Assembly (NCBI GenBank): GCA_903951425.1
Contig: CAJBBX010000013.1
Span: 35,938 to 99,937 of the forward strand
DNA from: an uncultured Chthonomonas sp.
GTDB taxonomy: Bacteria > Armatimonadota > Chthonomonadetes > Chthonomonadales > CAJBBX01
Direction of reading: 5' to 3'
DNA length: 64,000 bases
Under the pieces are notes generated by a model. It ran no database searches, had not been told where the DNA came from, and saw only the letters and a program-made list of their open reading frames with translations. Below, piece by piece: positions 45,418-56,417 of the stretch. Every line of letters starts with the position of its first letter. Position 1 is the first letter of the stretch. The position numbers were made by a program, and so were the translations under genes.

Positions 45418-46859
45418 CGGCCGATTCGGCGCAGGGGCAGGCTCCCTCACGCCGCGAGGCGCTTGCCCTGGCGGCCGCACTGGGCGCGCCCCTTGCGCCG
45501 CCCGCCCGACGCACCGGAGGACGAACCATGAGCGACGCTGCGGCCCGGCTGGACCTCTCACGTCTGCCCAACTTCTGTGCCCACGAGCACTGGGGCAGCA
45601 TCAACTCCATCGGGATGTCGCCCGAGAGCTTCCGCGGCGACACGGAGCAGGGAGCCACGCCCAACCGCGCAACGCGGCTCACTGACCTGCTGCTGGATCC
45701 CTACCTGGGCGGCTTCATCTGGATGGCGGGAAGCGACCCGGAGCGGCTGGCGCGCGAGGCCGGCGGCAAGGACCTGGCCCAGCTCCAGGAGCGCTCCGCC
45801 GCCGAGGCGTTCCGCGCGTTGCGTCCCGCCCTGGCCCGGCAGCGCCTCGCGGGCACCTACGCCTGCCTGCGCCGCGGTCTGCGCCTCCTGTACGATGTCG
45901 ACCCGGAGACGGCGTCGCCGGCGGCGCTGGCGAAGCTCGACCTGACCATCGGGGAGCGCTACGGCGACCTCTTCGGCTGGTACCGCAAGGCCATGGAGCG
46001 GGCGCACTTCTCCGCGTTGATCCGCCCGGTGCATCCGGTCTACTACGGCCGCAAGCAGTCCGCCGAGACCGCCGCCGCCGAGGCCGCCTTCACGCGGACC
46101 ATGCTGCGGATCGACCCCATCCTGGGCCTCTGGCGGCGCGACGCACCGGGCCGCGCCGACCTCGTGCGGATGACCGGCGAAGACCCCGGCGACCCGGCAG
46201 GCTGGAGGCGCTTCATCGCCGGGCTGTGCGACCTGGCGGCAGCAGGCGGCGGCGTGGGCATCAAGCAGCTCCAGGCCTATACGCGGTCGCTGGAGTTCAC
46301 CCGCCCCTCCGATGCCGAGGTGGCCTGGTCCGGCGACCTGACCGAGGCGCAGCGGCGCACCTTCGAGGACTGGGTGGTCCACGAGTGCTGCACGCAGGCC
46401 CACGACAGGGGCTGGCCGCATCAGGTCCACGTGGGCACGCACAACCTGCCGAACTCCTCGCCGCTGCCGCTTGCCGCCCTGGCCGAGCGCTACCGCCGCA
46501 TGAAGATCGTCCAGATCCACGCTTGGCCCTTCCTCAACGAGGCCGCCTGGCTGGCCAAGATGCACCCCAACGTATACGTCGACACCAACTGGCTGCCGGT
46601 CCTGAGCCCGGCCTTCTACCGCGACGCCGTGCGGAGCTATCTGGGCTTCGTGCCGACGCACAAGATCATGGCGGCGCACGACTCGACGTCGGTGGAGATG
46701 GCGGCAGGCTCCTCACTGGTGGTCCGCGAGGTTCTGGCGGAGGAGCTGGTCGCCGCAGGCCGGAGCGCACAGCTACCCACAGCGGACCTCCAGCAGATTG
46801 CCGCCGACATCCTGCACAACAACGCGGTGGAGGTCTACGGCAAGGGGTGCGCAGGCTGA
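45414..46859 (+). CDS. Tat-exported amidohydrolase-family protein
   Basis: GTG start at 45414 overlapping previous stop (GTGA); Tat-like SRREALALAAALGAPLAPPA; 'LPNFCAHEHWGSINSIG', 'HQVHVGTHNLPNSSPLPLAALAERYRRMKIVQIHAWPFLNEAAWLAKMHPNVYVDTNWLPVLSPAFYRDAVRSYLGFVP'. Confidence 0.8.
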   Translation: MTADSAQGQAPSRREALALAAALGAPLAPPARRTGGRTMSDAAARLDLSRLPNFCAHEHWGSINSIGMSPESFRGDTEQGATPNRATRLTDLLLDPYLGGFIWMAGSDPERLAREAGGKDLAQLQERSAAEAFRALRPALARQRLAGTYACLRRGLRLLYDVDPETASPAALAKLDLTIGERYGDLFGWYRKAMERAHFSALIRPVHPVYYGRKQSAETAAAEAAFTRTMLRIDPILGLWRRDAPGRADLVRMTGEDPGDPAGWRRFIAGLCDLAAAGGGVGIKQLQAYTRSLEFTRPSDAEVAWSGDLTEAQRRTFEDWVVHECCTQAHDRGWPHQVHVGTHNLPNSSPLPLAALAERYRRMKIVQIHAWPFLNEAAWLAKMHPNVYVDTNWLPVLSPAFYRDAVRSYLGFVPTHKIMAAHDSTSVEMAAGSSLVVREVLAEELVAAGRSAQLPTADLQQIAADILHNNAVEVYGKGCAG

Positions 46860-46990
46860 CAACCGGCTACGGTGGCGCCGGGAGGTGAAGGGCCACGCCC
46901 CGGGGCCTTGGTGGCTCAGCCCTCCGTGCCGTCCCAGTTCGGGGGGCATGCGGCCCAGCGTACCAGGCTCCCGGTACTGGAGAAGTGGCA

Positions 46991-47025
46991 ACCTTGGGCC
47001 GGATCGAGTGGTCGCGGCCCAAGGT
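46991..47025. terminator. Perfect 10-bp hairpin between amidohydrolase operon and cyclase gene
   Basis: ACCTTGGGCC-ggatcgagtggtcgc-GGCCCAAGGT. Confidence 0.55.
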
Positions 47026-47067
47026 CTCGTCGGTACCGAGCACGCCCGCCATGGGGTAGGCTGACGC

Positions 47068-49581
47068 ATGTTCACCGCCATCGTCGTATCGCTTTCCGTC
47101 GTTCTGGGGGGCGCCTGGGCGCTGTTCCATCCACGCGCGCTCTGGTCCGTGCGCGGCGTGCTGGGGCGCTGGTCGTTTGTCCTGACGCTCGGCCTGATAC
47201 TCCCCCTGGCCGTCGTGTTACCGGATCTCTTCGCCATGATGTCCGGGCCGGTGGCCGACGGGCTCCTCTTCCTGACCACGCTCATCCTGACGCCGTTCCT
47301 CTTTGGGTTGCTTCTCTCCGCCGGCGTTTGCGCCGCCGGGTTGGGCGGTCTGGTCGGCGGCAAGGGGCCTGCGGCGGCCCGCTCGGCGGCCTCTTCGGCC
47401 GGGGCGCTCTGGCCCGTGCTGGCCCTCCTCGCGGGTGGCGACCTCCTGATCTCGTCCCACGGCGGGGCGACGCCGCGCGAGTGGCTCTATGGCCTCGCAC
47501 CGATCCTGGTGGCGCTGGCCGGGCGCCTGCAGAGGACCGAGGCCGGCTCGCTGCTCCACCCGCTGGGCCTGATCACCGCCGCGCTAGGGCGTCGCCTTGT
47601 GTTCAGCCGGAAGCGTGGCGGCGTGACCCGCCGCACCGACCTGCGGGGCGCGGTCCTGGGCGGCATCGTCGGCGCTGCCTGCTACTGGCTGGGCGCACTC
47701 GGGATGTTCGCGCCCCTGCAGCGGATCGCCACGGCCGCAGGCGCCGCAGCGGGTCCCATGACGCACGTGGCTTCGGACGACCCCAGCCATGGCACGCGCG
47801 GGCGCATCCTCCTCATGCACGCCGATGCCCCGGTCCTGAAGCGGACGTTCAGCGGCGGCTCGGTCAGCGCGACCCAGGCGGCGATGGTGGCCGACCTCAC
47901 GCGCCTGGGCGCCGCGGCGATCGTGCTTCCGCTACCCGATATGTCGCCGCCGTCGGATGCGGCCGTCAGCGGCCTGCTGGGGCGCGCCGACCGGCCATCC
48001 ATGCTGGATGCGGATGCCACCCGGAACCGCCGCGATGCGCAGCGGCTGGCCGAGGCCGTGCGGCGTTCGGGGCGCGTGGTGCTGACGGTGCAGCCGCCCA
48101 CGCTCCTGGACTCCGGCATGAATGTGGGGATTGCACTCCGTGGCGCCCGCGCATCGCTGGCCAACAGGCAGGACGCCGAGGCGCGGAGCGCCGGGCTGGC
48201 GCCGGCCTCGGCCGCGGCGGCCGTGGGTGTGGAGCGGACCCACCTCTGGACCCCGGCTCGGCTCGATGCCGCGCAACCGTCGTCTCTGGGCAGGCGGTAC
48301 GTGCCCGCTCCGGCGCAGGTTGCCGCGGCGCTGCTGCAGGCATCTGGGGCCAGACGCCGAATACCGCGCGAGGCGGCCCTGCCTGCCATGGCTTCGCCGC
48401 CCGGACAGGCAGGCTTCGCCGAGATGGACTACTCCGACATCGCCGCCCCGCAGGCCGTGCAGTACGCGCCGGCGCCGGCCAAGGGCGACGCTCCGCCGGT
48501 CCGCCGGTGGCGCCAGGCCTCCGACTTCGTGCGCGGCAAGGTGGTGATCCTCGACAGCTTCCGGCCGCGGACCGTGAACACGCCGCTGGGCCCGATGGCG
48601 CTCCAAGAGGCCATGGCCAACGAGGCAGTCGCCCTGGCGTCGGGCGCCGTCTCGCAGCAGCTGCCCTGGTGGCTGACCTGGCTGCTGGTGGTCCTTCCCG
48701 CGGCCTTCGTGGGGCATCTCGGATTGCGGCGGGGACCTGCTGAGGCGGGCTGGGCGGCAGGCGGGCTGGTCGCCTCGTTGCTCCTCGTCGGCCTGGCCGT
48801 CACATCGTTGAGCCGCGTGGTGGCCGACCCCGTGACCCCTTCCATGGCCACGGTCGTCTCGCTGCTCGTGGCGACGCGTTTCTCGTTCGGCGAGGAACGG
48901 AAGCGGCGCGACCGAAACCGCCAGCTACTGGAGCGTTTCGTCTCGGCAGATCTGGTCGGGCAGTACGTAGATGACCCCGAGCAGGCGCTGGGCCTTCGGG
49001 GGCAGCGTGGCTTCGTGGCGGTGCTGTTCGCAGATGCGCGCAACTTCTCGGGCTACGCCGAGCGCCATTCGCCGGAGGCGGTAATCGCCACGGTGAACCG
49101 GTACATGTCAGTCATGACGGAGCGGCTCCACAGCCACGGCGGCATCCTGGACAAGTTCACCGGCGACGGCCTGATGGCGCTGTTCCGCTCTACGGGCGAC
49201 CCGAAAGGCGCCGCAGCCGCGTGCATACGGGCTGCGCTGGCCATGAGCGAGGCGGCGGTGCAGCTTTCTCGACGGCTCGAGGCGGAGGGACAGACGCCGC
49301 TGCAGTTCGGCTTCGGCGTCCACTGCGGCGACGCCGTGGTGGGGCTGGTGGGGGACCCGGAGCGCCAGGTGAACTACACCGCCCTGGGCCTGACGGTGGT
49401 GGTGAGCGCCCGACTGCAGGGCCTGGCCTCGGGCGGCGAGGTGGTGGTGAGCGAGGACGCGAGGACGCTGACCGGCGACCTCTTCACCTTCGCGCCGCGC
49501 GAGCCGGTAGAGGTGAAGGGCCTGACCGGCGCCATGCAGACCTACGTCGCCGGATCCGACACGGCTAGTGGCGGGGCGTGA
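47068..49581 (+). CDS. CHASE2-like sensor plus class III adenylate/guanylate cyclase
   Basis: N-terminal TM/extracellular region, three TM helices before cyclase; 'FVAVLFADARNFSGYAERHSPEAVIATVNRYMSVMTERLHSHGGILDKFTGDGLMALF...FGFGVHCGDAVVGLVGDPERQVNYTALGLTVVVSARLQGLA'. Confidence 0.92.
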   Translation: MFTAIVVSLSVVLGGAWALFHPRALWSVRGVLGRWSFVLTLGLILPLAVVLPDLFAMMSGPVADGLLFLTTLILTPFLFGLLLSAGVCAAGLGGLVGGKGPAAARSAASSAGALWPVLALLAGGDLLISSHGGATPREWLYGLAPILVALAGRLQRTEAGSLLHPLGLITAALGRRLVFSRKRGGVTRRTDLRGAVLGGIVGAACYWLGALGMFAPLQRIATAAGAAAGPMTHVASDDPSHGTRGRILLMHADAPVLKRTFSGGSVSATQAAMVADLTRLGAAAIVLPLPDMSPPSDAAVSGLLGRADRPSMLDADATRNRRDAQRLAEAVRRSGRVVLTVQPPTLLDSGMNVGIALRGARASLANRQDAEARSAGLAPASAAAAVGVERTHLWTPARLDAAQPSSLGRRYVPAPAQVAAALLQASGARRRIPREAALPAMASPPGQAGFAEMDYSDIAAPQAVQYAPAPAKGDAPPVRRWRQASDFVRGKVVILDSFRPRTVNTPLGPMALQEAMANEAVALASGAVSQQLPWWLTWLLVVLPAAFVGHLGLRRGPAEAGWAAGGLVASLLLVGLAVTSLSRVVADPVTPSMATVVSLLVATRFSFGEERKRRDRNRQLLERFVSADLVGQYVDDPEQALGLRGQRGFVAVLFADARNFSGYAERHSPEAVIATVNRYMSVMTERLHSHGGILDKFTGDGLMALFRSTGDPKGAAAACIRAALAMSEAAVQLSRRLEAEGQTPLQFGFGVHCGDAVVGLVGDPERQVNYTALGLTVVVSARLQGLASGGEVVVSEDARTLTGDLFTFAPREPVEVKGLTGAMQTYVAGSDTASGGA

Positions 49582-49772
49582 ACGCGGGGAGCCGCTGGAT
49601 GTGCGGCGCGGCGCGGCCGTGCGACCGGTACGCCTGCCCGCCTGGCGGCGGACAGCGTCCGTGTTTGTCCGTGTCCGTGCAGGGACTCGCGACCCCGACG
49701 GCGCATCTATAGGCCGACAACGCCGGGCCTCGGCGCCGACAGGCACGACGGCACGGTACGAAAGGACTAAGA

Positions 49773-50498
49773 ATGAACTACAGGAACTGGACGCGCGGGG
49801 CTCTGGCAGCGGTCGGCTGCCTGATGGCCGTCGGTGCGGCGGGCGCTCAGGATGCCGCCAAGCCCAAGGTGGCTAAGCTACCCACCAAGGCCCCCAGGGG
49901 CGCCGTCGTGCTGCTGGGCAAGAACCCCACCGATGTCGCCGCCAACTGGTATCAGCGGCGCACGACCAATGACGCCGGCTGGACCATTGACGCCGCCGGC
50001 GTGGTAACGCACCCGAAGCACGCCTACGACATCACCAGCAAGAAGGAGTTCGGCGACTGCTTCATCCACGTCGAGTTCCAGTGCAGCGCCGATGCCGACG
50101 GTAAGCCGCTCGACGGCGGCAACTCGGGCGTGGGTCTGCAGGGCCGCTACGAGATCCAGATCAACAACTCCTTCGGCAAGCCCGCCGAGATGCATGAGTG
50201 CGGCGCCGTCTACGACCGTGTGGCGCCCGTCGTCATCGCCTCCAAGAAGGCCGGTGAGTGGCAGACGTACGACATCAAGTTCACCGCGCCCAAGGTGGCG
50301 GCCGACGGCAGCGTCAGCGCCCGGCCGCGCGTCACCGTCTGGCAGAATGGCATCCTGATCCACGACGACACCGAAATCCCAAGCCCGACCGGCATCCAGT
50401 ACGGCGACTTCAAGGGCGAGGTAGCTGTGGGCCCCATCGTGCTGCAAGGCGACCATGATGTTGTCAACTTTCGCAATATCTGGGTGAAGACCAAATAG
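49773..50498 (+). CDS. DUF1080 (3-keto-disaccharide hydrolase-like) exported protein
   Basis: '[66 protein letters not shown]' canonical DUF1080. Confidence 0.92.
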   Translation: MNYRNWTRGALAAVGCLMAVGAAGAQDAAKPKVAKLPTKAPRGAVVLLGKNPTDVAANWYQRRTTNDAGWTIDAAGVVTHPKHAYDITSKKEFGDCFIHVEFQCSADADGKPLDGGNSGVGLQGRYEIQINNSFGKPAEMHECGAVYDRVAPVVIASKKAGEWQTYDIKFTAPKVAADGSVSARPRVTVWQNGILIHDDTEIPSPTGIQYGDFKGEVAVGPIVLQGDHDVVNFRNIWVKTK

Positions 50499-50565
50499 CT
50501 CGCACCGGTGCGCGGGATTGGGTTGCCCTTCCCGCGCGCCACCTGACGGGCGCCAGGAGGCAGGC

Positions 50566-53052
50566 ATGAGCGATTCGGGTATTACGCGGCGCGGTTTCCT
50601 GGCCGCCTCCGCGGTGGCCTCGTCGGCAATCGGGCGTGGCGCTCCTGCGGCGGCCGCGCCTCCGTTGGAGCGCCTGCGGCTCTGGTACGAGGCCCCCGCG
50701 GAGCGCTGGCAGGACGCCGTCCCGCTGGGCAACGGCCGCCTGGGCGCCATGGTCTTCGGCGGCGTCGAGCGTGAGCGGGTCGCGCTTAACGAGAGCTCGG
50801 TCTGGTCCGGCTCGCCGGAGGAGAACGACCGCCCGGCCGCCCACGAGGCCCTCCCCGAGATCCGCCGCCTGCTGGCCGAGGGCAAGAACGCCGAAGCCGC
50901 CGACCTGATGATGGCGCACTTCACCTGCAAGGGGCTGGGCTCCGGCAACGGCAACGGCGCCAACGTCCCCTTCGGCTGCTACCAGGCGCTGGGCGACCTG
51001 ACGCTCGACTTTGCGGTCGCCTCGGGCGCCGTCTCAGGCTACGTGCGCGAGCTGGACCTCGCCACGGCCACCGCCTCGGTAACCTTCACGCGGAGCGGCG
51101 TACGCCACACGCGCACGGTCATCACCTCGGCGCGTGACGAGGTGATCGCCATCCGTCTGGCGGCCGACAAGCCGGGCTGCATCTCCTTCCGGGCCGGCAT
51201 GACGCGGGCCGAGAGGCGACGCACAACGGCGCCGGGGCCTTCGGAGTTGCTCATGACCGGCACGCTGAACGACGGGCGCGGCGGCGCCGGCCTCAGCTAC
51301 GCCGTCCGCCTTCGCGCCGTGGCCCAGGGCGGCTCAGTGCGCACCGAGGGTGAGACGCTCATCGTGGAGCAGTCCGACTCGGTTCTGCTCCTGCTGGCGG
51401 CCGCCACCAACTACCAGGGCTTCGCCGGGCGCCGCACCGCCGATCCTGTCGCCGCCACCCGGGAGGATGCGGCGGCCGCCGCGCTCAAGGGCTTCGACTC
51501 CCTCCAGCGCCGCCAGAGGACTGAGCACTCCCGCTGGTTCGACCGCTGCTCCGTTCGCCTCGGTCCGGAGGCGCCCACGCCCAACGCGCTGCTCCCCACG
51601 GACAAGCGGCTGGCCGGCTTCGCCCGCGGCGCAGACGACCCGGGCCTGGCCGCGCTCTACTTCGCCATGGGCCGCTACCTGCTCATCGGCTCATCGCGCC
51701 CCGGCGGCCTTCCCGCCAACCTGCAGGGGCTCTGGGCTGAGGAGATCCAGACGCCATGGAACGGCGACTGGCACCTCGACATCAACGTGCAGATGAACTA
51801 CTGGCCCGCCCAGGTATGCGGACTGGCCGAGCTCCAGGAGCCGCTTAACAAGCTGATCGCCTCGCTCGTGGCGCCGGGCCGCAGGACCGCCGCGGCCTAC
51901 TACGCCGCCCGGGGCTGGGTGGCTCATGTCATCACCAACCCGTGGGGCTTTACCGCGCCTGGCGAGCATGCCTCCTGGGGCGCCACGGTCAGCGGCTCGG
52001 CGTGGCTCTGCCAGCACCTCTGGACCCAGTACGCCTACACCCGCGACCGTGCATTCCTCGCTTGGGCCTACCCGGTCATGAAGGAGTCGGCGCTCTTCTA
52101 CCTGGATAACCTCTGGGAGGAGCCGAAGCGCAAGTGGCTCGTCACGGGCCCCTCCAACTCGCCAGAGAATAGCTTCCGCCTGCCCGACGGGCGCACCGCA
52201 GCCGTCTGCATGGGCCCGACCATCGACATGCAGCTCCTGCGGGAGCTATTCGGCAACACCGCCCAAGCCGCCGCCGTGCTGAAGGTCGACCCCGACCTGC
52301 GGGCCGAGCTGATCCTGAAGGCTGCCCGGCTGGCACCCAACCAGGTCGGTCCCGACGGCCGCCTGCAAGAGTGGCTGGAGCCCTACCCCGAGCCGGAGCC
52401 GCACCACCGCCATGTCTCGCCGCTCTACGGCCTGCACCCCGGCGAGGAGATCACGCCCTGGACGACGCCCGACCTCGCGGCCGCCTCGCGCAAGCTGCTG
52501 GAGGGCCGCGGCGACGAGGGCACCGGCTGGTCGCTTGCCTGGAAGGTGAACTTCTGGGCCCGGCTGGGTGAGGGTGACCGCGCGCACCAACTCCTGCGCA
52601 TGCTCCTCAGGCCCGTGGCATCCACCGAGATGAACTACATGGGCGGCGGCGGCTCCTCGAACAACCTCTTCTGCTTCCACCCGCCCTTCCAGATCGACGG
52701 TAACTTCGGCGGCTGCGCGGGGATCGCCGAGATGCTGCTGCAGAGCCACGGCGGGCGGGTGAGCTTGCTCCCCGCGCTGCCCGCGGCATGGCATACGGGT
52801 TCGTTCCGTGGCCTGCGGGCGCAGGGCGGCGCGGCGATCGATCTGGAGTGGAAGGATCGGACGGCGACGATCGCCCGCGTCAAGGCGCTGCATGGCAGCG
52901 TGGTCAACCTGGCGCCGCCGGCCGGGCAGGAGATCGTCCGGGTCTCCGCTGACGGTGTCGAGGTGCCGACCAGCGCCGACGGCGACGTTCGAACTTGGAC
53001 CACGCGGTCGCGCAAGACCTACACAGTAACCTTCAGGAAGAACCCTGCTTGA
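50566..53052 (+). CDS. Tat-exported GH95-family alpha-L-fucosidase/galactosidase-like glycosidase
   Basis: '[18 protein letters not shown]' Tat signal; '[52 protein letters not shown]', '[35 protein letters not shown]' canonical GH95. Confidence 0.96.
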   Translation: MSDSGITRRGFLAASAVASSAIGRGAPAAAAPPLERLRLWYEAPAERWQDAVPLGNGRLGAMVFGGVERERVALNESSVWSGSPEENDRPAAHEALPEIRRLLAEGKNAEAADLMMAHFTCKGLGSGNGNGANVPFGCYQALGDLTLDFAVASGAVSGYVRELDLATATASVTFTRSGVRHTRTVITSARDEVIAIRLAADKPGCISFRAGMTRAERRRTTAPGPSELLMTGTLNDGRGGAGLSYAVRLRAVAQGGSVRTEGETLIVEQSDSVLLLLAAATNYQGFAGRRTADPVAATREDAAAAALKGFDSLQRRQRTEHSRWFDRCSVRLGPEAPTPNALLPTDKRLAGFARGADDPGLAALYFAMGRYLLIGSSRPGGLPANLQGLWAEEIQTPWNGDWHLDINVQMNYWPAQVCGLAELQEPLNKLIASLVAPGRRTAAAYYAARGWVAHVITNPWGFTAPGEHASWGATVSGSAWLCQHLWTQYAYTRDRAFLAWAYPVMKESALFYLDNLWEEPKRKWLVTGPSNSPENSFRLPDGRTAAVCMGPTIDMQLLRELFGNTAQAAAVLKVDPDLRAELILKAARLAPNQVGPDGRLQEWLEPYPEPEPHHRHVSPLYGLHPGEEITPWTTPDLAAASRKLLEGRGDEGTGWSLAWKVNFWARLGEGDRAHQLLRMLLRPVASTEMNYMGGGGSSNNLFCFHPPFQIDGNFGGCAGIAEMLLQSHGGRVSLLPALPAAWHTGSFRGLRAQGGAAIDLEWKDRTATIARVKALHGSVVNLAPPAGQEIVRVSADGVEVPTSADGDVRTWTTRSRKTYTVTFRKNPA

Positions 53053-53059
53053 GGCGGAA

Positions 53060-53088
53060 CGGGCCGGGTTATCTGGCACCCCGGCCCG
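53060..53088. terminator. Bidirectional hairpin between convergent GH95 and GH106-type genes
   Basis: CGGGCCGGG-ttatctggcac-CCCGGCCCG. Confidence 0.6.
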
Positions 53089-53105
53089 CGCTTGCCTGAG
53101 GCGGC

Positions 53106-56100
53106 CTACTTCAGCATCACCGGGCGGGCGCTCTCCAGCTTCACCGGGCCGAGGAGGCCCGACTCCAGGAGCGGACTATCCTTGCGGTAGAAGCGCCAAC
53201 TGGTGAAGGCCACCCGCTCCGTAGCCGGGCGCGTGCCGCCGCCGTAGAGCCAGGCGGGCCATCGGGCGATGGTGTCGCCCTGCCACTCCACCTCATCGGG
53301 CAGCTGCTCGTCGCCGATGAGGCGGTTCGGCCAGAGGTTGGTCACCTTCACGGTCAGCGTGTTGGCGCCGGGTTTCACCAGCCCGGTCACGTCGACGACG
53401 AAGGGCTCCTTCCAGAGGGTGCCCGCGGGCTTGCCGTTCACTTCCACCTCGGCCAGGTTCTTCACGCGGCCCAGGTCCAGGCGCAGCACGGAGCCGGGGG
53501 CGACCTGTGCCGGCGCCACGCGGAAGCCGGTGGTGTACGTCGCCGTGCCGGAGAAGTAGCGCACCCCGGCATCGGCATGGTCGGGCCACGAGATGAGGGC
53601 GGGCAGCGACAGGCTGGGCGGAGCGCCCAGGCCGGGCGGGAATCTGACGGACCATGGCCCGCGAACGGCCACCGATGAGGCGCCGGTCGTCTTGACCATC
53701 ACCGCCTTGCCGGCGGGCAGCTGCAGCGTGTAGGTTCCCGCGGCCCAGGTGGTGAGGCTCAGCCCGGCAGGCCCGGCGGCGAGTGCGTAGCGCGGCTTCA
53801 CGACGCCTCCTCCCGGCCCCAGCGCGGCGATGCCGTTCTCAGGCGTCACCACGGTGGCCTCTTTGCCGTTCAGCCGGTACGTGACCGTGAGCTGCTTCAC
53901 CACCAGCGGCGTGGGATCGCCGAAGGCGGCGTTGCTCGCGGTGATCTCGGTCTGGCCGGCGGCGACCATGCGGGTCACGCGGTCGGTGACGTCGGCGCCG
54001 GGGCGTCCGTCGGCCGGGCCGTAGGTGGCGCGGACGACCTGCAGTCGGGGCGCGGCGGCCTTCGGCTCCGACGTGGCGAAGCGCACCGAAGTGACGGCCG
54101 GCTTGCCCGAGGGCTTGCGGAAGACGACGAAGACGGAGCCCGCCGGGTCGAGGTCCAGCTGCACCTCGGTGCGGCCGGCGGCGGCGCTCCAAGCTGCGGC
54201 CGGGGCCATGCGGCCGCTGTCGGGCCACCATAGCTCGGGCTGGACGCCGGTCACGCGGAACGAGCAGCGCACCGAGACGGCCCGCCTCTGCTGGTTGGAG
54301 ACGAACCACCAGTCGCTCCGGGGCGTCACCGTCCGCTTGCCGTCCTTGCTCATGACGGGGTCCTGCGTGCGGTGGATCGACATGAGGCGCGCCGCGGCGG
54401 GGTCGCCCAGCGTCTGGAAGTCCGGGCCTACCTTCAGACCATTCAGCACCAGGCCCGGCTCAATGCCCCAGATCACTTGCCCCTTGCCGTAGAGGTGCGC
54501 CTTGGTCGCCGTGCCGTCGGCGGTTCCCCATATCTGGTCGGCGAGCTGCTTCACGGCGTCGTCGCAGGCGGGATATCCGCCCAGGCCCGGCGCGAAGGCA
54601 GGCTTGGGACCCAGCACGGTGGCGCCCAGGGCTACTATCTCGCCGATGCGCTTCAGCGTCTCGGGACGCATGCAGGGGCTGTCCGGCAAGACGAGCAGGC
54701 GGTAGACCATGCCCGACGGCAGCACGATGCGGCCGTCCTGAACGGTGGCGCGGGAGAGGACCGAGGTGTCGCAGCAGTCATAGTCGTATCCTGCGGGCAG
54801 CGAGGGTGGCAGCAGGTCGTTGGGCGCGTCATCTCCCACCCAGGCCAATACGTCGGCGGAGAAGCGGCCCGCCTGCAGCATCTGCTGGCACCGCGTGACG
54901 TAGCGGATCCACTCGGAGGCCGGCCGCCACCAGGTGACGGTCCGCTCGAAGTGGGTGCCCCAGGGGCCCATGGTGAGTCCCGGCACGAGGCCGGTCCAGG
55001 GCTGGTGCGCATAGCGGTGGAAGATGTACCGGTTGACGCCCTCGCAGAAGACGGCGTCGCCCAGCGCCTTGATGGAGTAGGGGTCCACCAGCCAGCGGCC
55101 CTGGCGGTCGTCGGCCGTGAAGGACTCGGCCCCGATGACCTGGCGGCCGTAGACGTGCCCGACGGAGGCTGCCAGCTTGGAGTTGCCCGTACCGCCGCCG
55201 ACCCAGAACTCGGACATGGGGATGTCGGCGTAGCCGCCCGCCTGGATGTTGTCGAAGATGCCGTTGCCGTAGGGCTCCGAAGAGGACTTGAGCCCGGTCC
55301 GCTTGCCAATGTCGGCCATGTAGCTGTAGTAGCTCTCGCCCCAGAGGTCGGCGATCACCCGCCGGAAGTCCCACAGGAACCGCTCGCTCTCGGGCAGGCT
55401 CTCCACCACGCGGCCGGAGACCACCGGGAGCCAGGTGAGGAGGTCGTAGCCGGTGCGGGTGCGGAACTCCTGGCGCATGCGGCCGGTCCAGTTCTGGCAC
55501 CCGGTCTCGTAGCTGTCGATGAGGACGTTGTTCAGCACCTTGGGGGAGAGCGGCCCCAGCGTCTTCAGCAGGTCCGCCATCATGCCCGTGCGCCAGAAGG
55601 TCTCCACGGATTCGCGGTCCAGCTTGTCCACCTCCAGGCCTCGGGCCTCCTCGGTGGCCGGGGCATTCTGGGCTCCGGTGAGGGTGTAGCCGAAGCGCAT
55701 AACGGTCCAGTCCCCTTCGGGCGCATCCCAGAAGAGCTGGCCGTCGAGGTGCGTCTTGCCGCCCAGGTCCACGATGGATGCCCTCGGCGTGACGGAGCCC
55801 TCGGCCTTGCCCGCGAAGTTGGGTCGGAGCCGGTCGGCACGATCGAACCCGGCCTTCACGCGGATGTCGGCGATGCGGGCCGGCTCGCCCTGCGCTGTTG
55901 GGAAGGCCAGCACCGCTATATCCTTATAGTAGCCGAGCCGCGAGGGCGGTACTCGGAGCGAGCCGGCGAAGCGCTTGCCGCCCGACACCTGCGTCTCGGA
56001 CCAGGTGAGCATCTTCATGGCGTTGTCGGGCTTCACCCAGGGGCCGCCGCTGCTCGACCAGCCGCCGCAGTTGTGGGCGCATATCTCGATGCCCCGCTTG

Positions 56101-56417
56101 CCGGCCTCCTCGACGGCGAACTTCATGAGCTCGCGCCACTTGTCCGACATGAAGGGCACCGGGCCCGACGGGAGGCCGCAGTCGACGTTGAAGATCTGCG
56201 CGCCGCCCAGGCCCACCTTCTGCATGGCGGCCAGGTCGGCGGCGATGCCTTCCTTGGTGATGTTGCCGTTCACCCAGTGCCACCAGGTGTGCGGGCGCGC
56301 CGAGGCGGGCGGGGCCTTGAAGCCGGCTTCCAGCGCGTCGGGCGCGGCGTGGGCCAGATTGGCGGCGAGGGCCAGTGCGGCCAGCGCCGCGGCCACGGTC
56401 GTTCTCATGGGCTGCAT
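53106..56417 (-). CDS. GH106-like (alpha-L-rhamnosidase-type) exported glycosyl hydrolase
   Basis: Signal peptide MQPMRTTVAAALAALALAANLAHA; 'FKAPPASARPHTWWHWVNGNITKEGIAADLAAMQKVGLGGAQIFNVDCGLPSGPVPFMSDKW', 'GIEICAHNCGGWSSSGGPWVKP'; C-terminal jelly-roll 'VNGKPAGTLWKEPFVVDVTGLVKPGANTLTVKVTNLWPNRLIGDEQLP'. Confidence 0.9.
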   Translation of the reverse strand: MQPMRTTVAAALAALALAANLAHAAPDALEAGFKAPPASARPHTWWHWVNGNITKEGIAADLAAMQKVGLGGAQIFNVDCGLPSGPVPFMSDKWRELMKFAVEEAGKRGIEICAHNCGGWSSSGGPWVKPDNAMKMLTWSETQVSGGKRFAGSLRVPPSRLGYYKDIAVLAFPTAQGEPARIADIRVKAGFDRADRLRPNFAGKAEGSVTPRASIVDLGGKTHLDGQLFWDAPEGDWTVMRFGYTLTGAQNAPATEEARGLEVDKLDRESVETFWRTGMMADLLKTLGPLSPKVLNNVLIDSYETGCQNWTGRMRQEFRTRTGYDLLTWLPVVSGRVVESLPESERFLWDFRRVIADLWGESYYSYMADIGKRTGLKSSSEPYGNGIFDNIQAGGYADIPMSEFWVGGGTGNSKLAASVGHVYGRQVIGAESFTADDRQGRWLVDPYSIKALGDAVFCEGVNRYIFHRYAHQPWTGLVPGLTMGPWGTHFERTVTWWRPASEWIRYVTRCQQMLQAGRFSADVLAWVGDDAPNDLLPPSLPAGYDYDCCDTSVLSRATVQDGRIVLPSGMVYRLLVLPDSPCMRPETLKRIGEIVALGATVLGPKPAFAPGLGGYPACDDAVKQLADQIWGTADGTATKAHLYGKGQVIWGIEPGLVLNGLKVGPDFQTLGDPAAARLMSIHRTQDPVMSKDGKRTVTPRSDWWFVSNQQRRAVSVRCSFRVTGVQPELWWPDSGRMAPAAAWSAAAGRTEVQLDLDPAGSVFVVFRKPSGKPAVTSVRFATSEPKAAAPRLQVVRATYGPADGRPGADVTDRVTRMVAAGQTEITASNAAFGDPTPLVVKQLTVTYRLNGKEATVVTPENGIAALGPGGGVVKPRYALAAGPAGLSLTTWAAGTYTLQLPAGKAVMVKTTGASSVAVRGPWSVRFPPGLGAPPSLSLPALISWPDHADAGVRYFSGTATYTTGFRVAPAQVAPGSVLRLDLGRVKNLAEVEVNGKPAGTLWKEPFVVDVTGLVKPGANTLTVKVTNLWPNRLIGDEQLPDEVEWQGDTIARWPAWLYGGGTRPATERVAFTSWRFYRKDSPLLESGLLGPVKLESARPVMLK

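Noticed and set aside
46872-48743. 623-aa + strand ORF
   Set aside because: Out-of-frame with the CHASE2/cyclase gene; Arg/Gly/Pro-rich shadow translation.
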